Virus record (IMG/VR): IMGVR_UViG_3300045141_000181 | Location: 1 to 64,000 of that record | Source: a virus | Direction: 5' to 3' (one strand) | DNA length: 64,000 bases | Part shown: one piece after another, positions 33,696-42,292 of the stretch | Position numbering within the stretch: the first letter of the stretch is position 1 | How the letters are laid out: each line of letters starts with the position of its first letter | Program-made: the position numbers and the translations under genes | Notes under the pieces: model-generated | What the model was told of the DNA's origin: nothing | The model's input: only the letters and a program-made list of their open reading frames with translations | The model's database searches: none

Positions 33696-33965
33696 ATGAG
33701 GATTGAAGCGAAAAACCTAAAAGGAATCCTAAGAACTCGTCGCACTTACGATGTGAGAGTAGATTCCAAAACTGGTCAGAAATCTGAAGTATCGCCGCTT
33801 GAATGTACGTGCTGCCACAAGCAGATTTACATTGTCTCCGAATTGGAGAATGGGGATCTTGTCGGCTCTGAATGCCAAGGGCTTCTTTCGATTCCGGTAT
33901 ATCGCCTAGGTCGCACATTGACCACTAAACAAGCCGCTTACGCGGGAGCGCGGGGATTGCTATGA
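33696..33965 (+). CDS. Small protein with Cys pair
   Basis: 89 aa. EVSPLECTCCHKQIYIVSEL has a Cys cluster and is followed by NGDLVGSECQGLL; the three or four Cys could hold a metal. Probably leaderless from P4. The end overlaps the next start (ATGA). Family not recognised. Confidence 0.6.
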   Translation: MRIEAKNLKGILRTRRTYDVRVDSKTGQKSEVSPLECTCCHKQIYIVSELENGDLVGSECQGLLSIPVYRLGRTLTTKQAAYAGARGLL

Positions 33966-34135
33966 CGCTGAGGCTTAAATGTCTACGGTGTGGCCATGAA
34001 TGGCTGAGGCGCAATCTTGATAAGCTACCTGCGAATTGCCCAAACCGTGAATGCAACTCGCCGTACTGGAACAAGGAAAGAAAGCTCGCCGCGATTCGGA
34101 AGCACAAATGCAACGCAGAGGAAGGAACAAAATGA
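33962..34135 (+). CDS. Zinc-ribbon protein
   Basis: 57 aa, too short to stand out but clear: LRLKCLRCGHEWLRRN followed by LPANCPNRECNSPYWNKE forms a four-Cys zinc ribbon of a type common in phages and bacteria (KCLRCGHEW ... P..CP...C.SPYW). It overlaps both neighbours by 4 bp. Possible DNA-binding or antitoxin-like small protein; function unknown. Confidence 0.7.
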   Translation: MTLRLKCLRCGHEWLRRNLDKLPANCPNRECNSPYWNKERKLAAIRKHKCNAEEGTK

Positions 34136-34365
34136 AAAAAACCGCAGTGGAAATACGCTCTGAAGTATATCTTGCCAATCAGATAGTCGACTTGGAGGAT
34201 GAGAACAAACGGCTGCGGAATGAGATCGCGCGGAAGGATGAGATTATCCGGCTAATGTGGAACGGAAACGACTACTTTTTATCGCTAGAGATAGCGGAGC
34301 GCAACGCACGAGAGGCAATTGAGCGTACATTATCCGCAGACCAGAAGAACGCGCCATTCGACTAG
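34132..34365 (+). CDS. Small coiled-coil protein
   Basis: 77 aa from the ATG at 34132 with GGAAGGA upstream. IVDLEDENKRLRNEIARKDE is a leucine-zipper-like coiled coil (about residues 18-40). Coupled to the zinc-ribbon gene. Function unknown. Confidence 0.6.
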   Translation: MKKTAVEIRSEVYLANQIVDLEDENKRLRNEIARKDEIIRLMWNGNDYFLSLEIAERNAREAIERTLSADQKNAPFD

Positions 34366-34447
34366 GGATATGCGGACCGCTGGCGTGTGCAATCGCTTCG
34401 CCAGCGGCCTTCAGATCCAAAAGATCGAGAAGGGGAATAGAGAGTAA

Positions 34448-34645
34448 ATGAAAAAACTATTGGTTGTGGTAGCGGTTTCCGCCTTGACAACGTTCGCCGC
34501 CACCACACCCGTACAGGCTACCCGTGTTATCGAAAAGCCTGTCGTTCATGCTATCACCGTCAACGTGAAGCAGGAGTTGCCAGTCCAGACGAGCCAAAGT
34601 ATTTGGGGAGACCTCCAAGCGCTTGCTGGCTTCTTCTCGTTGTAG
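34448..34645 (+). CDS. Small exported protein
   Basis: 65 aa with a Sec signal (MKKLLVVVAVSALTTFAATT) and a short mature part. Preceded by GAAGGGGAAT. Followed by a terminator. Secreted by the host and possibly a superinfection or surface-altering protein; no family recognised. Confidence 0.55.
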   Translation: MKKLLVVVAVSALTTFAATTPVQATRVIEKPVVHAITVNVKQELPVQTSQSIWGDLQALAGFFSL

Positions 34646-34656
34646 ATAGGAGCGTG

Positions 34657-34683
34657 CCGGGAGCCCCGACTGTGGGCTCCCGG
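34657..34683 (+). terminator. Terminator-like hairpin
   Basis: CCGGGAGCCC (34657-34666) and GGGCTCCCGG (34674-34683) form a perfect 10-bp stem with a 7-nt loop just after the stop of the small exported protein. The T-run is weak (TTCCCAACTTT). Ends the plus-strand operon that starts at P4. Confidence 0.7.
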
Positions 34684-34730
34684 TTCCCAACTTTAACCCT
34701 TAATTCTCCGATTTTATGTTAAATGCACGC

Positions 34731-34759
34731 TTGTATTGCCAGATTGTTACGGCTATACT
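34731..34759 (+). promoter_or_regulatory. Promoter P5 for the PEP-CTERM gene
   Basis: TTGTAT (34731-34736), 17-bp spacer, TATACT (34754-34759). Unlike P1-P4 it gives a leader of about 65 nt with CGGAGG before the ATG at 34832. ATGCACGCTTGTA (34723-34735) repeats the P3 operator sequence ATGCACGCATGTA with one change. Confidence 0.65.
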
Positions 34760-34831
34760 ACGCGCAATTCAGCCCCGCCTATTGCGACCGGGCTATGTAG
34801 TCTCCCTAAACCGAACCAATCGGAGGTTCTC

Positions 34832-35635
34832 ATGAAATTCCCTACATTTGTTCTCATCGCAGTATCCCCGCTTTTCGCCTCGCCCATCATCACCAACAGT
34901 GTCACGTGCGGCGCAACCGGATTTCAATCAACCACAGGCACAACGTTCTGCGAAGCAGGCTTGGCGTCTAGTCCTATATCGCCGCAATACAACCCGCCGT
35001 ACGGTACGGCATCCAGTTCGGCAAGCGTACAACTGCAGCAGCAAGCCAGCGATCAACTGGTTATCAATATCCTAAGCAGCGCAACGTCAAGAGACGGCCT
35101 GTCTTGGTATCAGACGCAAGGGCAGTATTTGGATCGCGCCATCTCAGCTCCAGGCTTCGCGGCGGCCGAGACAACTCTTCACATTGATCTATCCACGGAT
35201 GGCCCGCAACGTCAGGGCATCTTCACCATGCAAGTAACCCCGATCTGGCAGGGCGGATTTGGCGATACGAGCGCAATGGCCACTTTCAGCATCGGATCGC
35301 ATCACTACACCTGTGCTGGCGCTGGCTCATCTTCGCCCAACTGCGACACGCCTGGGATATTCTCGACTGATCCGCTCACGCTCATGTTGGGAACGTCATT
35401 CACATTCGATAGCGATGTTAAATTCTCGAACGAAGCGGATAATGGCAACCAGAACGGCTTCGCGGGCCTATTGCTTAAGTTCAATTTTTACGAAGCAGAC
35501 GGCATTACGCCAGTGCTCGCGATTGATCCGCCTGATTCAGTGCCCGAGCCCGCCACGTGGGGGTTCATGGGATTGGCTAGCCTCGGCTGCGCCATTCATG
35601 CGTGGCGAAAGAGCGAAGGAAGGGGGAAGGGATGA
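34832..35635 (+). CDS. PEP-CTERM surface protein
   Basis: 267 aa. ATG at 34832 has CGGAGG upstream and gives a clear signal peptide (MKFPTFVLIAVSPLFAS). The C-terminus is a complete sorting tail: PDSVPEPATW, a hydrophobic segment GFMGLASLGCAIHAW, then Arg/Lys residues. Exosortase processes such tails at the cell surface. The middle is beta-rich (LHIDLSTDGPQRQGIFTMQV). A phage or plasmid carrying this needs a host with exosortase. Likely changes the host surface or extracellular matrix; role not known. Next gene overlaps by 4 bp. Confidence 0.8.
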   Translation: MKFPTFVLIAVSPLFASPIITNSVTCGATGFQSTTGTTFCEAGLASSPISPQYNPPYGTASSSASVQLQQQASDQLVINILSSATSRDGLSWYQTQGQYLDRAISAPGFAAAETTLHIDLSTDGPQRQGIFTMQVTPIWQGGFGDTSAMATFSIGSHHYTCAGAGSSSPNCDTPGIFSTDPLTLMLGTSFTFDSDVKFSNEADNGNQNGFAGLLLKFNFYEADGITPVLAIDPPDSVPEPATWGFMGLASLGCAIHAWRKSEGRGKG

Positions 35636-35874
35636 GCTTAGAAGAATTTCGATCAAACCTCGACGATCTCTACACGATCACTCTAGCTTCTGATTCTCAC
35701 ACCATGACTAGACTAACCGCACATATTGAAATAAGCGAAGCGTGCGGCGTACAGTCTACGTTCTACCGCATAAAAGGACCGGAAGCCAATCTTAGGACGC
35801 AAAGCATAGCAGAAGCTACCAGAGCTTACTATGGTCTAGTCTACGCCGCGAAGGAAGGAGCGAAGGGGAGATGA
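35632..35874 (+). CDS. Small hypothetical protein
   Basis: 80 aa. ATGA overlap with the PEP-CTERM stop, with a purine-rich ribosome site (AAGGGGGAAGGG). LEEFRSNLDDLYTITLASDS is helical; the middle looks alpha/beta. Cotranscribed with the surface protein. Family not recognised. Confidence 0.55.
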   Translation: MSLEEFRSNLDDLYTITLASDSHTMTRLTAHIEISEACGVQSTFYRIKGPEANLRTQSIAEATRAYYGLVYAAKEGAKGR

Positions 35875-36290
35875 CGAAAGATCAGGAAGCAATACTTGCA
35901 TTAACCGGACAACTAGCCGCATCCCAGAAGCGCGAAGCTGGGTTGACTAAGGACGTAGCTGACTGGAAGCAGATGTATGAGGAACAGACGCAAGCCTACA
36001 CCTACCTACGCGACACGGCGGGCAAGCTACAGGCGGAAAAGGAAGCGTTGCGGATTGAACGCGACCAGATCCAGGGATATTTGACACTGGCTGACGAAGT
36101 GAAGGATATCCAGTGCAAAATGATCGGTAAATTGACGCAAGAAAACGACCGGTTGCGGGCTGCGTTGGTCCGCTCGCGTAAATGGGCTATGGTTGACGCG
36201 GATCGAATGACAGAAGAGGATATCGACCGATACAACGAAGATGCGGAGTTTATCAAGCAAGCGCTAGCCGGAACAACGGAGGTCAAATGA
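35871..36290 (+). CDS. Coiled-coil protein
   Basis: 139 aa, almost entirely coiled coil (QAYTYLRDTAGKLQAEKEAL; LTQENDRLRAALVRSRKWA), ending EFIKQALAGT. Overlaps both neighbours by 4 bp. The end is similar to the next protein's end. Function unknown. Confidence 0.6.
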   Translation: MTKDQEAILALTGQLAASQKREAGLTKDVADWKQMYEEQTQAYTYLRDTAGKLQAEKEALRIERDQIQGYLTLADEVKDIQCKMIGKLTQENDRLRAALVRSRKWAMVDADRMTEEDIDRYNEDAEFIKQALAGTTEVK

Positions 36291-36514
36291 CACGAGACGA
36301 GAACTTTAGAAGAGTGCTCAGGGCGAGCAGATTAGCCAGCGAGGGTGTAACGATGGAATCACTTATCGAAGAAAACGACCGGCTGCGGTCTGCGTTGAAA
36401 TTAATTCAGTTTACGGCTGAGCCTCTAGATTCATTAGGCGCTGATTTGATCGCTCATACAGCCAAGCAAGCGCTCGCCGGGGAGAAGGTTCAGGAAGCAA
36501 CGCCCACCGCATAG
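36287..36514 (+). CDS. Small coiled-coil protein, partial paralogue of the previous one
   Basis: 75 aa. LIEENDRLRSALKLIQFTAE and HTAKQALAGEK echo the C-terminal half of the previous protein (QENDRLRAAL ... FIKQALAG). Its 3' end overlaps the convergent relaxase gene by 25 bp. Confidence 0.55.
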   Translation: MTRDENFRRVLRASRLASEGVTMESLIEENDRLRSALKLIQFTAEPLDSLGADLIAHTAKQALAGEKVQEATPTA

Positions 36515-39405
36515 CCGCGAATCTCTTCCTCGGCCAGCGCCTTTGGTTTTAATTGCTGTCTGAGTGCTGGCGAGTTCTCTCCAAGCAACGTCGCCCTATC
36601 GTCGGTGAAAACATGCAATGTCTGCGCCGCCCGCGAACCACCTACATACACAAGCGACTTGTCCATCAGTGAACGTATGCGCGAATCCCCGGTATCAAGA
36701 TGCAACAGAACATTCTCGGCGGTCGCATACTGCAAGCTGTAGCTCGTCATGGCATAGGAGTAGTCGACATGCGGCATGGCGCGCGCATCCCAGCGCACCT
36801 TGCGCCCATCCTCAAACTCCAAGACTCCTCGCCCTTTAGCATCTAGCGCCTTAATTGTGGTCATCGCGCGGTTGGGTATCCGTTCGTTCTTATTGAGTCG
36901 CCACGGTCGCGTAATCTGGACCCGCTCGCCCACTGCTAGTTTGCGGCGCTCCGCATTGTAGATCTCGACGCCATAAGCCAGCCTGGGGTTGTATGTCTTC
37001 TCGACGCCGTAGACGTCGATCGTGACCAGATTCTTTGCCGTATCCGTGCGGACCACGGGCGTATAGTCGCCGCTCTTTACCCCCAGCATGGCCACGCCTT
37101 TCCCCCACCGGATCACGTTACCCGCTTCGTACATCACGGCTAACTTGCGGTCTGCCTCGCGTACATCGCGCGTGCCGACAAGGATTGTGGCCTCGTACCG
37201 ATCCGCTCCCAACTTCTCGACCTTGCGCATCTCAACGCGCGCCGCGGCGTTCAACTCTGCGATCGATCGGTTATCCGGCGCAACCATGAGCGTGTCGTCA
37301 TGGGCCGCATACCACTGCGCCATTGCCTGAAACCGTTTCTTGCGGTCAGGCACTTGCCACACATGGGCCTGCTCATCCAGTTTCTTCAGCCCTTCTGTGA
37401 TTCGGCCTTCCTTCCAGTCGTTCACCACTTCGAGCAAAGCCGGATTATTCCGCTGGCGTACGATCTTTTCCACCTGAAACATGGGCACCCCGGCCATCTT
37501 CATTTCTTCGATGATTCGGCCCGCCTCTACAGATTGGTGTTGTCTCAGGTCGCCCGCCACTACATAGCGATCCTCGGGCCTAATGCTGCGCAGGAAAGTG
37601 TAGAACTGCCGTGTGCCGATCAATGAGCCCTCATCCAGGATGTAGAGGCGCTTATTCTCCGATGGATCAACCGACGCATGATTATGCGCCTGAATTGTCA
37701 TGGGCTCGATTCCCAGTGTGCGCAAGTTCTCTGCTGCCTTGGATGCGCTGGCCATTCCGATGACCGTATAGCCCTGCTCTCTGGCTACCTCCGCAATCGG
37801 CTCCAAGGATGTGGTCTTGCCGGTGCCCGCCGCGCCGAATACCAGCATGCCTTGATGCGGAGAGGTTAAGACATTGAACCCTATGCGCATCTGGCCACCA
37901 TTCGGAATGATGACCTTGTCGCCCTTTTTGCGCTCCTGGTAGCGCTCCCTGAATTCATCGGCGGTCAGATCAGGCGCAATCGGGGTTACAGTTCCCTTTC
38001 CGGCCAGCATTACCTCAATGCTCTGCCGCTCCATCTGCTGCATGGCTTTTGTCGTATAGCGCGCGCCAGGAGCGTTTTCCCGGTAATGCCCTACCCTAAC
38101 GAACTCCTGCCGCCCCGCAAACGCTTCCTCAACGTCCTGGAGTCGCAAATGCCCCAATCCGGCTCTTAGGGCATCGCGCATTAGCTCGTAATGGTCATTT
38201 ACCGCTTGGTGCTCGAAAAGCCGGTCGCGAGCGTGGTCTATCGAACGGTGCGCCCGTTTGCCCAGCTCGGCGGGGGAAAGTATGTGAACCTGACGCGCCT
38301 TCGATTCTGCCACGATGCGCTCCGGATGCTGGCCGAACTCTTCCGCCTGCCGTCGGTGTTCGGCTTTTAACGCCCCCGGATCCCATTCCTGTTTTGGCTG
38401 GCGCAGCGCTTTGTTGATAATCTCGTCGGCGGCGGCACCGGTTACGCCGCGGCGCTCTTTCTCGGCTTCAATCTCATTCGTGCGGGCCGAGATGCTTTCC
38501 AGGTACTCATCCGAATAGCCCTTGATGCGTGTGCTGAAGTTTTTCCCGTGCTCCAGTTCGAATCCGCCCGCCCATGCTTGTCGAGCAAGTGACGCCTCGT
38601 ATACGGCATTCATGTAGCTTTGAATGGCGAAGATTTCCCACGTCAGGAGCGCCCTCACCTTCCCATCCGCGTCCGTCATGTTCATAATCACGCAATGTGT
38701 GTGTAATTGCGGATCCGGCGCACGATTCTCAACGGGGCGAGATGTGTCATGTACGAACCTAGCAACCGCCCAATTGCCGGTAGTGTACGGCAACCGCGCC
38801 TTGCCCATTCGGGTTTGCGCGTAGAGTTCTCCAGCGTCGAGCATTTCCGTCACCGCGCGATTGTGCCAATCCACAATGCGCTTGTCCCCACCGACCAACG
38901 CGGACGCACTGTAGCTTTTGTGGGGCGAAACGACTACATCCCAGGATGCTACATGTAGAGACGGTGCCTTAGCTTCCTTCTCCGGCTTACCAGGCGGCAC
39001 AACACGGAACTCGACGGGGTCCAATTCGAGCGGGTCGACTTCGTCCATGAATTCGCGCACGCCTTCCGGCAACTGCGCACGCTCGCCAAGTGCCCATAGA
39101 TTCCTTACGTGTTCCTCCCACGCTACATGGTCAGTGAGCCATTTCGGTTCCCATAGTTTTGGATCGGGCGCCGGCAATCGGTGCTTGATTAATTGCTCCT
39201 CGGTATGGGGATGTTTCCCGGCAGCCAGCAGATCATAGTGCGCCATGTCGATCGGCCCGACCAGTCCCCACTTTTCCGCAAGTTTGCCGTGCCAAGTTCC
39301 GGGAGCGTGCGCGCCTTCCGTGTAATAGTAGGCGTTCTGTTGTTCGCGCGGATAGTCTTTTGTGTGCGCTTCCCCGAGCGGCTTCGATACCTTGGCTACA
39401 CCCAT
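36490..39405 (-). CDS. trwC: MobF relaxase-helicase (TrwC/TraI-like)
   Basis: 971 aa with both halves of a conjugative relaxase. N-terminal relaxase: tyrosine cluster NAYYYTEG (residues 24-31, Tyr26-28) and GTWHGKLAEKWGL, then PDPQLHTHCVIMN with the metal-binding His pair near residue 236. C-terminal SF1 helicase: Walker A FGAAGTGKTTS near residue 525, LYILDEGSLI as Walker B, and VVAGDLRQHQSV. It nicks oriT, unwinds and is transported into the recipient. Last gene of the conjugation operon. The family normally pairs with a TrwB-like coupling protein, which is present. Confidence 0.92.
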   Translation of the reverse strand: MGVAKVSKPLGEAHTKDYPREQQNAYYYTEGAHAPGTWHGKLAEKWGLVGPIDMAHYDLLAAGKHPHTEEQLIKHRLPAPDPKLWEPKWLTDHVAWEEHVRNLWALGERAQLPEGVREFMDEVDPLELDPVEFRVVPPGKPEKEAKAPSLHVASWDVVVSPHKSYSASALVGGDKRIVDWHNRAVTEMLDAGELYAQTRMGKARLPYTTGNWAVARFVHDTSRPVENRAPDPQLHTHCVIMNMTDADGKVRALLTWEIFAIQSYMNAVYEASLARQAWAGGFELEHGKNFSTRIKGYSDEYLESISARTNEIEAEKERRGVTGAAADEIINKALRQPKQEWDPGALKAEHRRQAEEFGQHPERIVAESKARQVHILSPAELGKRAHRSIDHARDRLFEHQAVNDHYELMRDALRAGLGHLRLQDVEEAFAGRQEFVRVGHYRENAPGARYTTKAMQQMERQSIEVMLAGKGTVTPIAPDLTADEFRERYQERKKGDKVIIPNGGQMRIGFNVLTSPHQGMLVFGAAGTGKTTSLEPIAEVAREQGYTVIGMASASKAAENLRTLGIEPMTIQAHNHASVDPSENKRLYILDEGSLIGTRQFYTFLRSIRPEDRYVVAGDLRQHQSVEAGRIIEEMKMAGVPMFQVEKIVRQRNNPALLEVVNDWKEGRITEGLKKLDEQAHVWQVPDRKKRFQAMAQWYAAHDDTLMVAPDNRSIAELNAAARVEMRKVEKLGADRYEATILVGTRDVREADRKLAVMYEAGNVIRWGKGVAMLGVKSGDYTPVVRTDTAKNLVTIDVYGVEKTYNPRLAYGVEIYNAERRKLAVGERVQITRPWRLNKNERIPNRAMTTIKALDAKGRGVLEFEDGRKVRWDARAMPHVDYSYAMTSYSLQYATAENVLLHLDTGDSRIRSLMDKSLVYVGGSRAAQTLHVFTDDRATLLGENSPALRQQLKPKALAEEEIRGYAVGVAS

Positions 39406-39408
39406 CCC

Positions 39409-39795
39409 TTATCCGTTCAGCCAGCGCATGAATTTACTCTTTTTGCTAGGCGCTTGCTTGACGGGTTTTGGCGTTCGTTTTACGGCGCGCTTTTTCCTGC
39501 GAAGTTCTTCGATTTCCGCTAAAGCGCGTTGAAGTTCTCGCGTTTGAGCCATGTGCGCATCGGACAGCCCATCTAGCGACGCGTCTGCCTCTTCCCAGAG
39601 ACATATGGCGCATTTGTCCATTCCATCTACACCAACCCAGCACTGCAACGAATGTCCACATGGTCCGATCGCTTTTGCTTCAGCTAGTTCGCTACGCAGC
39701 AACGCGACCGTCTTATCGTAAAGCTCGATCTGGGCACGCTTTGTGGCAACTTCAAATTCTAATTCCGCGAGGGTTGGTTTCCCTGTATCGCTCAT
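39409..39795 (-). CDS. Small coiled-coil protein between coupling protein and relaxase
   Basis: 128 aa. Start at 39795 gives an ATGA overlap with the coupling protein gene. LAELEFEVATKRAQIELYDK is coiled coil; CGHSLQCWVGVDGMDKCAIC could form a zinc knuckle; the C-terminus is strongly basic. Possibly a relaxosome or coupling accessory protein. Confidence 0.55.
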   Translation of the reverse strand: MSDTGKPTLAELEFEVATKRAQIELYDKTVALLRSELAEAKAIGPCGHSLQCWVGVDGMDKCAICLWEEADASLDGLSDAHMAQTRELQRALAEIEELRRKKRAVKRTPKPVKQAPSKKSKFMRWLNG

Positions 39796-41720
39796 ATCCC
39801 CTCCGTAAGCGGATTCGGATTCGGCGCTTGCTTTGCGGTTTTCTTCGGCAACCGCAACGGTTCCGGCTCCTCGTCGCGCGTCGGGATAGTGATAGGCATT
39901 TTGCGCGGGATTGGCGCAGGCGTGACATCCTCCGCAGCGGGAGTTTGTTCCGGTTCCTCCAGACGAGGAATCAATCTTTCCATGCGGCAAGTTCTCGTCT
40001 TGCGCGGTAACGGTTGTATGTTGATCTTCACTGTTTTTCCTTGCTGCTTTAGCCAGCCCTCGAACAGCGGCACGCCTTGCACTTCGGACCCCATGACCGG
40101 GTCAATCGTTGGAGTCTGATTAGACCAAGAACGCGATCGGTTATGTTTCGCCATCATGTGAGCTGGTCGGCTTTCTGTCATGCGCTCGATTTCTTCTTTA
40201 CCAATCAGTCCAGCCATTTCCGCTGCTGCCTTGTCGCTTTCGGTTTGCAGAATGATATTCGTTGCGGCCTGCGATGTGACAGTGACCGCGCCGTTGTCGC
40301 CGTAGCGATCCTTAAGTTGCGCCATGTCGTGAATTCCCAGGATCAGCACGTTACCAGACGCGCGTTGTTTCGTCATGCCGGATTGCAACTGCGGTAGCCG
40401 TTGCATACTGGCTAGTTCGTCCAGAACAAACCACACCTTGGGAAGCTTTACACCGGGAGCGGGCGGCGCTTGTGTACTGAGAATCAGCAGATCGATCACG
40501 GCAGATTGCAAAGGCAATAGCGCCTCTGCGGTGAGTGGATCGCTGGTCATAAAAATCCACCCTGTACGCTTCGCTGCAAATTCCCTGACAGAGAACTGCC
40601 TACGACCTTCCGGAGTTGCTGGCATCATGCGGAGCGCTTTGGATACTTCGCCAAGCGTGGCCCATATTCCGGCTCCCTGTTGCGGCGCTTTCGGATCTGT
40701 CGCAACCGCAAATTCCGTACCCTTTAGCTTTGGTGCCACTTCTTTTTCTGGATGTGCCAGCCAATAACCAAGAGTGGACATCGGAGCGGGATAGCGAGAC
40801 ATCAGAAACGAAAAGATTCCTTTGGCGTAATTCCGAAAGAATGGCTGCGAACGCGGCAGTTCTGGCCAAAAGGCAGAACCCCAAGGCGTGGCCTGCGCTT
40901 CATCTTTTGCCTCTGACTCAAACGCATGATATACGCCTCTGGAATCCGTTGGATCATAGATCGAGTCCCCGCGCGACTCGTCGTAAAACTCATCCCTGAA
41001 TTCGCCCTTTGGATCGTAGATGACCGCCGTCTCGCCTCGGGCCTGCACTTGGTGCAAGATCTCCCTAATGAGCGTAGACTTGCCACGACCCGTCGCGCCG
41101 AATATTCCGAAGTGGTACGCAAGAAACTGCTCAGCGATGTGGATCTTTTGCCACGACCGTTTGCCAACTCGCAGTGTCAACCCGACCGGCTTAGGCGACT
41201 CCGAATTGAACCGGCTCCGGCTCACCATGCGCGTGCCGCGCACATGTACGCCCCACTGTCCCATGCGCTGGCGGCGACGGTCATACTCCACGCCCACCGC
41301 CACGCACAGAACGAACCAACCGCAGAACAACAACCCGAACACTCGGAATGTGCTTAGGATGTCGCCCGCGTACACGTCCTTTTCGAGCCACGTGCGCAAC
41401 TTGGACGGAACGGCTTGCACCATTTGCACGCGCTCCTCTGCAACCGGCTGCGTCACCAGGTGCGGCGCGTTTGCCGGACCCGTAACCACCATCGGGTACC
41501 ACTTCCATCGCTCCGTCTTGTGCAATCCAGACAGCGCACTTTGCGCAACCGTGCGCACGTACGTTGACAAGTAGTATTGCTGCAAGATTGGTCGATAGTG
41601 TACGCCGACTTTCCACCAGACCGGTACCAACACTAGCGCAAGCAGAATGCCGCACAGTTTGCCGATCGGTGCGCGTATCGGGAACGGTCCCCAGCGGCCA
41701 GGCGTTGCGCGCTCAGACAT
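39792..41720 (-). CDS. virD4: Type IV coupling protein (VirD4/TrwB/TraD-like)
   Basis: 642 aa. Start at 41720 has AAGGA five bases upstream. Two membrane segments at the N-terminus (about residues 22-40 and 125-145), then FGIFGATGRGKSTL with Walker A (residues about 208-216), VIYDPKGEF, VWFVLDELASMQRLPQLQSG as Walker B region and a conserved TraD/TrwB-type tail (ASGNVLILGIHDMAQLKDRY). It links the relaxosome to the secretion channel and pumps DNA. Pro-rich C-terminus. Confidence 0.9.
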   Translation of the reverse strand: MSERATPGRWGPFPIRAPIGKLCGILLALVLVPVWWKVGVHYRPILQQYYLSTYVRTVAQSALSGLHKTERWKWYPMVVTGPANAPHLVTQPVAEERVQMVQAVPSKLRTWLEKDVYAGDILSTFRVFGLLFCGWFVLCVAVGVEYDRRRQRMGQWGVHVRGTRMVSRSRFNSESPKPVGLTLRVGKRSWQKIHIAEQFLAYHFGIFGATGRGKSTLIREILHQVQARGETAVIYDPKGEFRDEFYDESRGDSIYDPTDSRGVYHAFESEAKDEAQATPWGSAFWPELPRSQPFFRNYAKGIFSFLMSRYPAPMSTLGYWLAHPEKEVAPKLKGTEFAVATDPKAPQQGAGIWATLGEVSKALRMMPATPEGRRQFSVREFAAKRTGWIFMTSDPLTAEALLPLQSAVIDLLILSTQAPPAPGVKLPKVWFVLDELASMQRLPQLQSGMTKQRASGNVLILGIHDMAQLKDRYGDNGAVTVTSQAATNIILQTESDKAAAEMAGLIGKEEIERMTESRPAHMMAKHNRSRSWSNQTPTIDPVMGSEVQGVPLFEGWLKQQGKTVKINIQPLPRKTRTCRMERLIPRLEEPEQTPAAEDVTPAPIPRKMPITIPTRDEEPEPLRLPKKTAKQAPNPNPLTEGI

Positions 41721-41976
41721 GCTTTTCCTTGTGCCACTCTTGTATGGAATCGGCATCGGCCAGTTCCTGCAACAAAGCACTAGCGCGATATCCAGCGGCA
41801 CCAAGTAGCGTTGCTAATTCTTCTACATAGCTGAAGTATGTCTCCAATTCATCTGGATCAAGTGGAGGCTTTCCAGCAATCGCCCTTTGAATTACACTGT
41901 GAGCTTTCGCCAGCGCACAGCACGCCATGATTAACGCAGTGTCTAGCGTCTCCATGTCCAGCGGTTCTTCAGTCAC
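41713..41976 (-). CDS. Small helical protein of the relaxosome region
   Basis: 87 aa from GTG at 41976, chosen because GGAGG lies 9 nt before it and it overlaps the previous stop; an ATG at 41955 is the alternative. Helical (TALIMACCALAKAHSVIQRA) with acidic end. No family recognised. Overlaps the coupling protein start by 8 bp. Confidence 0.45.
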   Translation of the reverse strand: MTEEPLDMETLDTALIMACCALAKAHSVIQRAIAGKPPLDPDELETYFSYVEELATLLGAAGYRASALLQELADADSIQEWHKEKHV

Positions 41977-42292
41977 GTTTGCACGCCTCCGTACAGATCT
42001 CCCGGTACTCTTCATGCGTCATTGGTACGTGTCCGTTATCAATTTCCCATTCCTTGATGAATCTCGTGACACGCAAAAGATCGCCCAACTTTTTACGGAT
42101 GATGCGAATGCTTTCCGAATCTTCTGCGCTACCACTGCTTGCTTCACCGTTGCCGACAATCTCGCGCAATATCAGATGCCGAATATACGAACTTTCGTCC
42201 ATGCCCCGACCGCTCGCCAAACCACGAAACAAAGCGGCCTGTTCCTCGCTCAGCTTCGTCCCAACCGACACCGTTTTTGATCCGTTTTTCAT
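41969..42292 (-). CDS. Ribbon-helix-helix relaxosome accessory protein (TraJ/MobC/TrwA-like)
   Basis: 107 aa. TVSVGTKLSEEQAALFRGLA followed by SSYIRHLILREIV is a ribbon-helix-helix DNA-binding unit (about residues 7-45). Proteins of this design bind oriT and help the relaxase. It borders the non-coding region with the inverted repeat proposed as oriT. Confidence 0.65.
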   Translation of the reverse strand: MKNGSKTVSVGTKLSEEQAALFRGLASGRGMDESSYIRHLILREIVGNGEASSGSAEDSESIRIIRKKLGDLLRVTRFIKEWEIDNGHVPMTHEEYREICTEACKRD

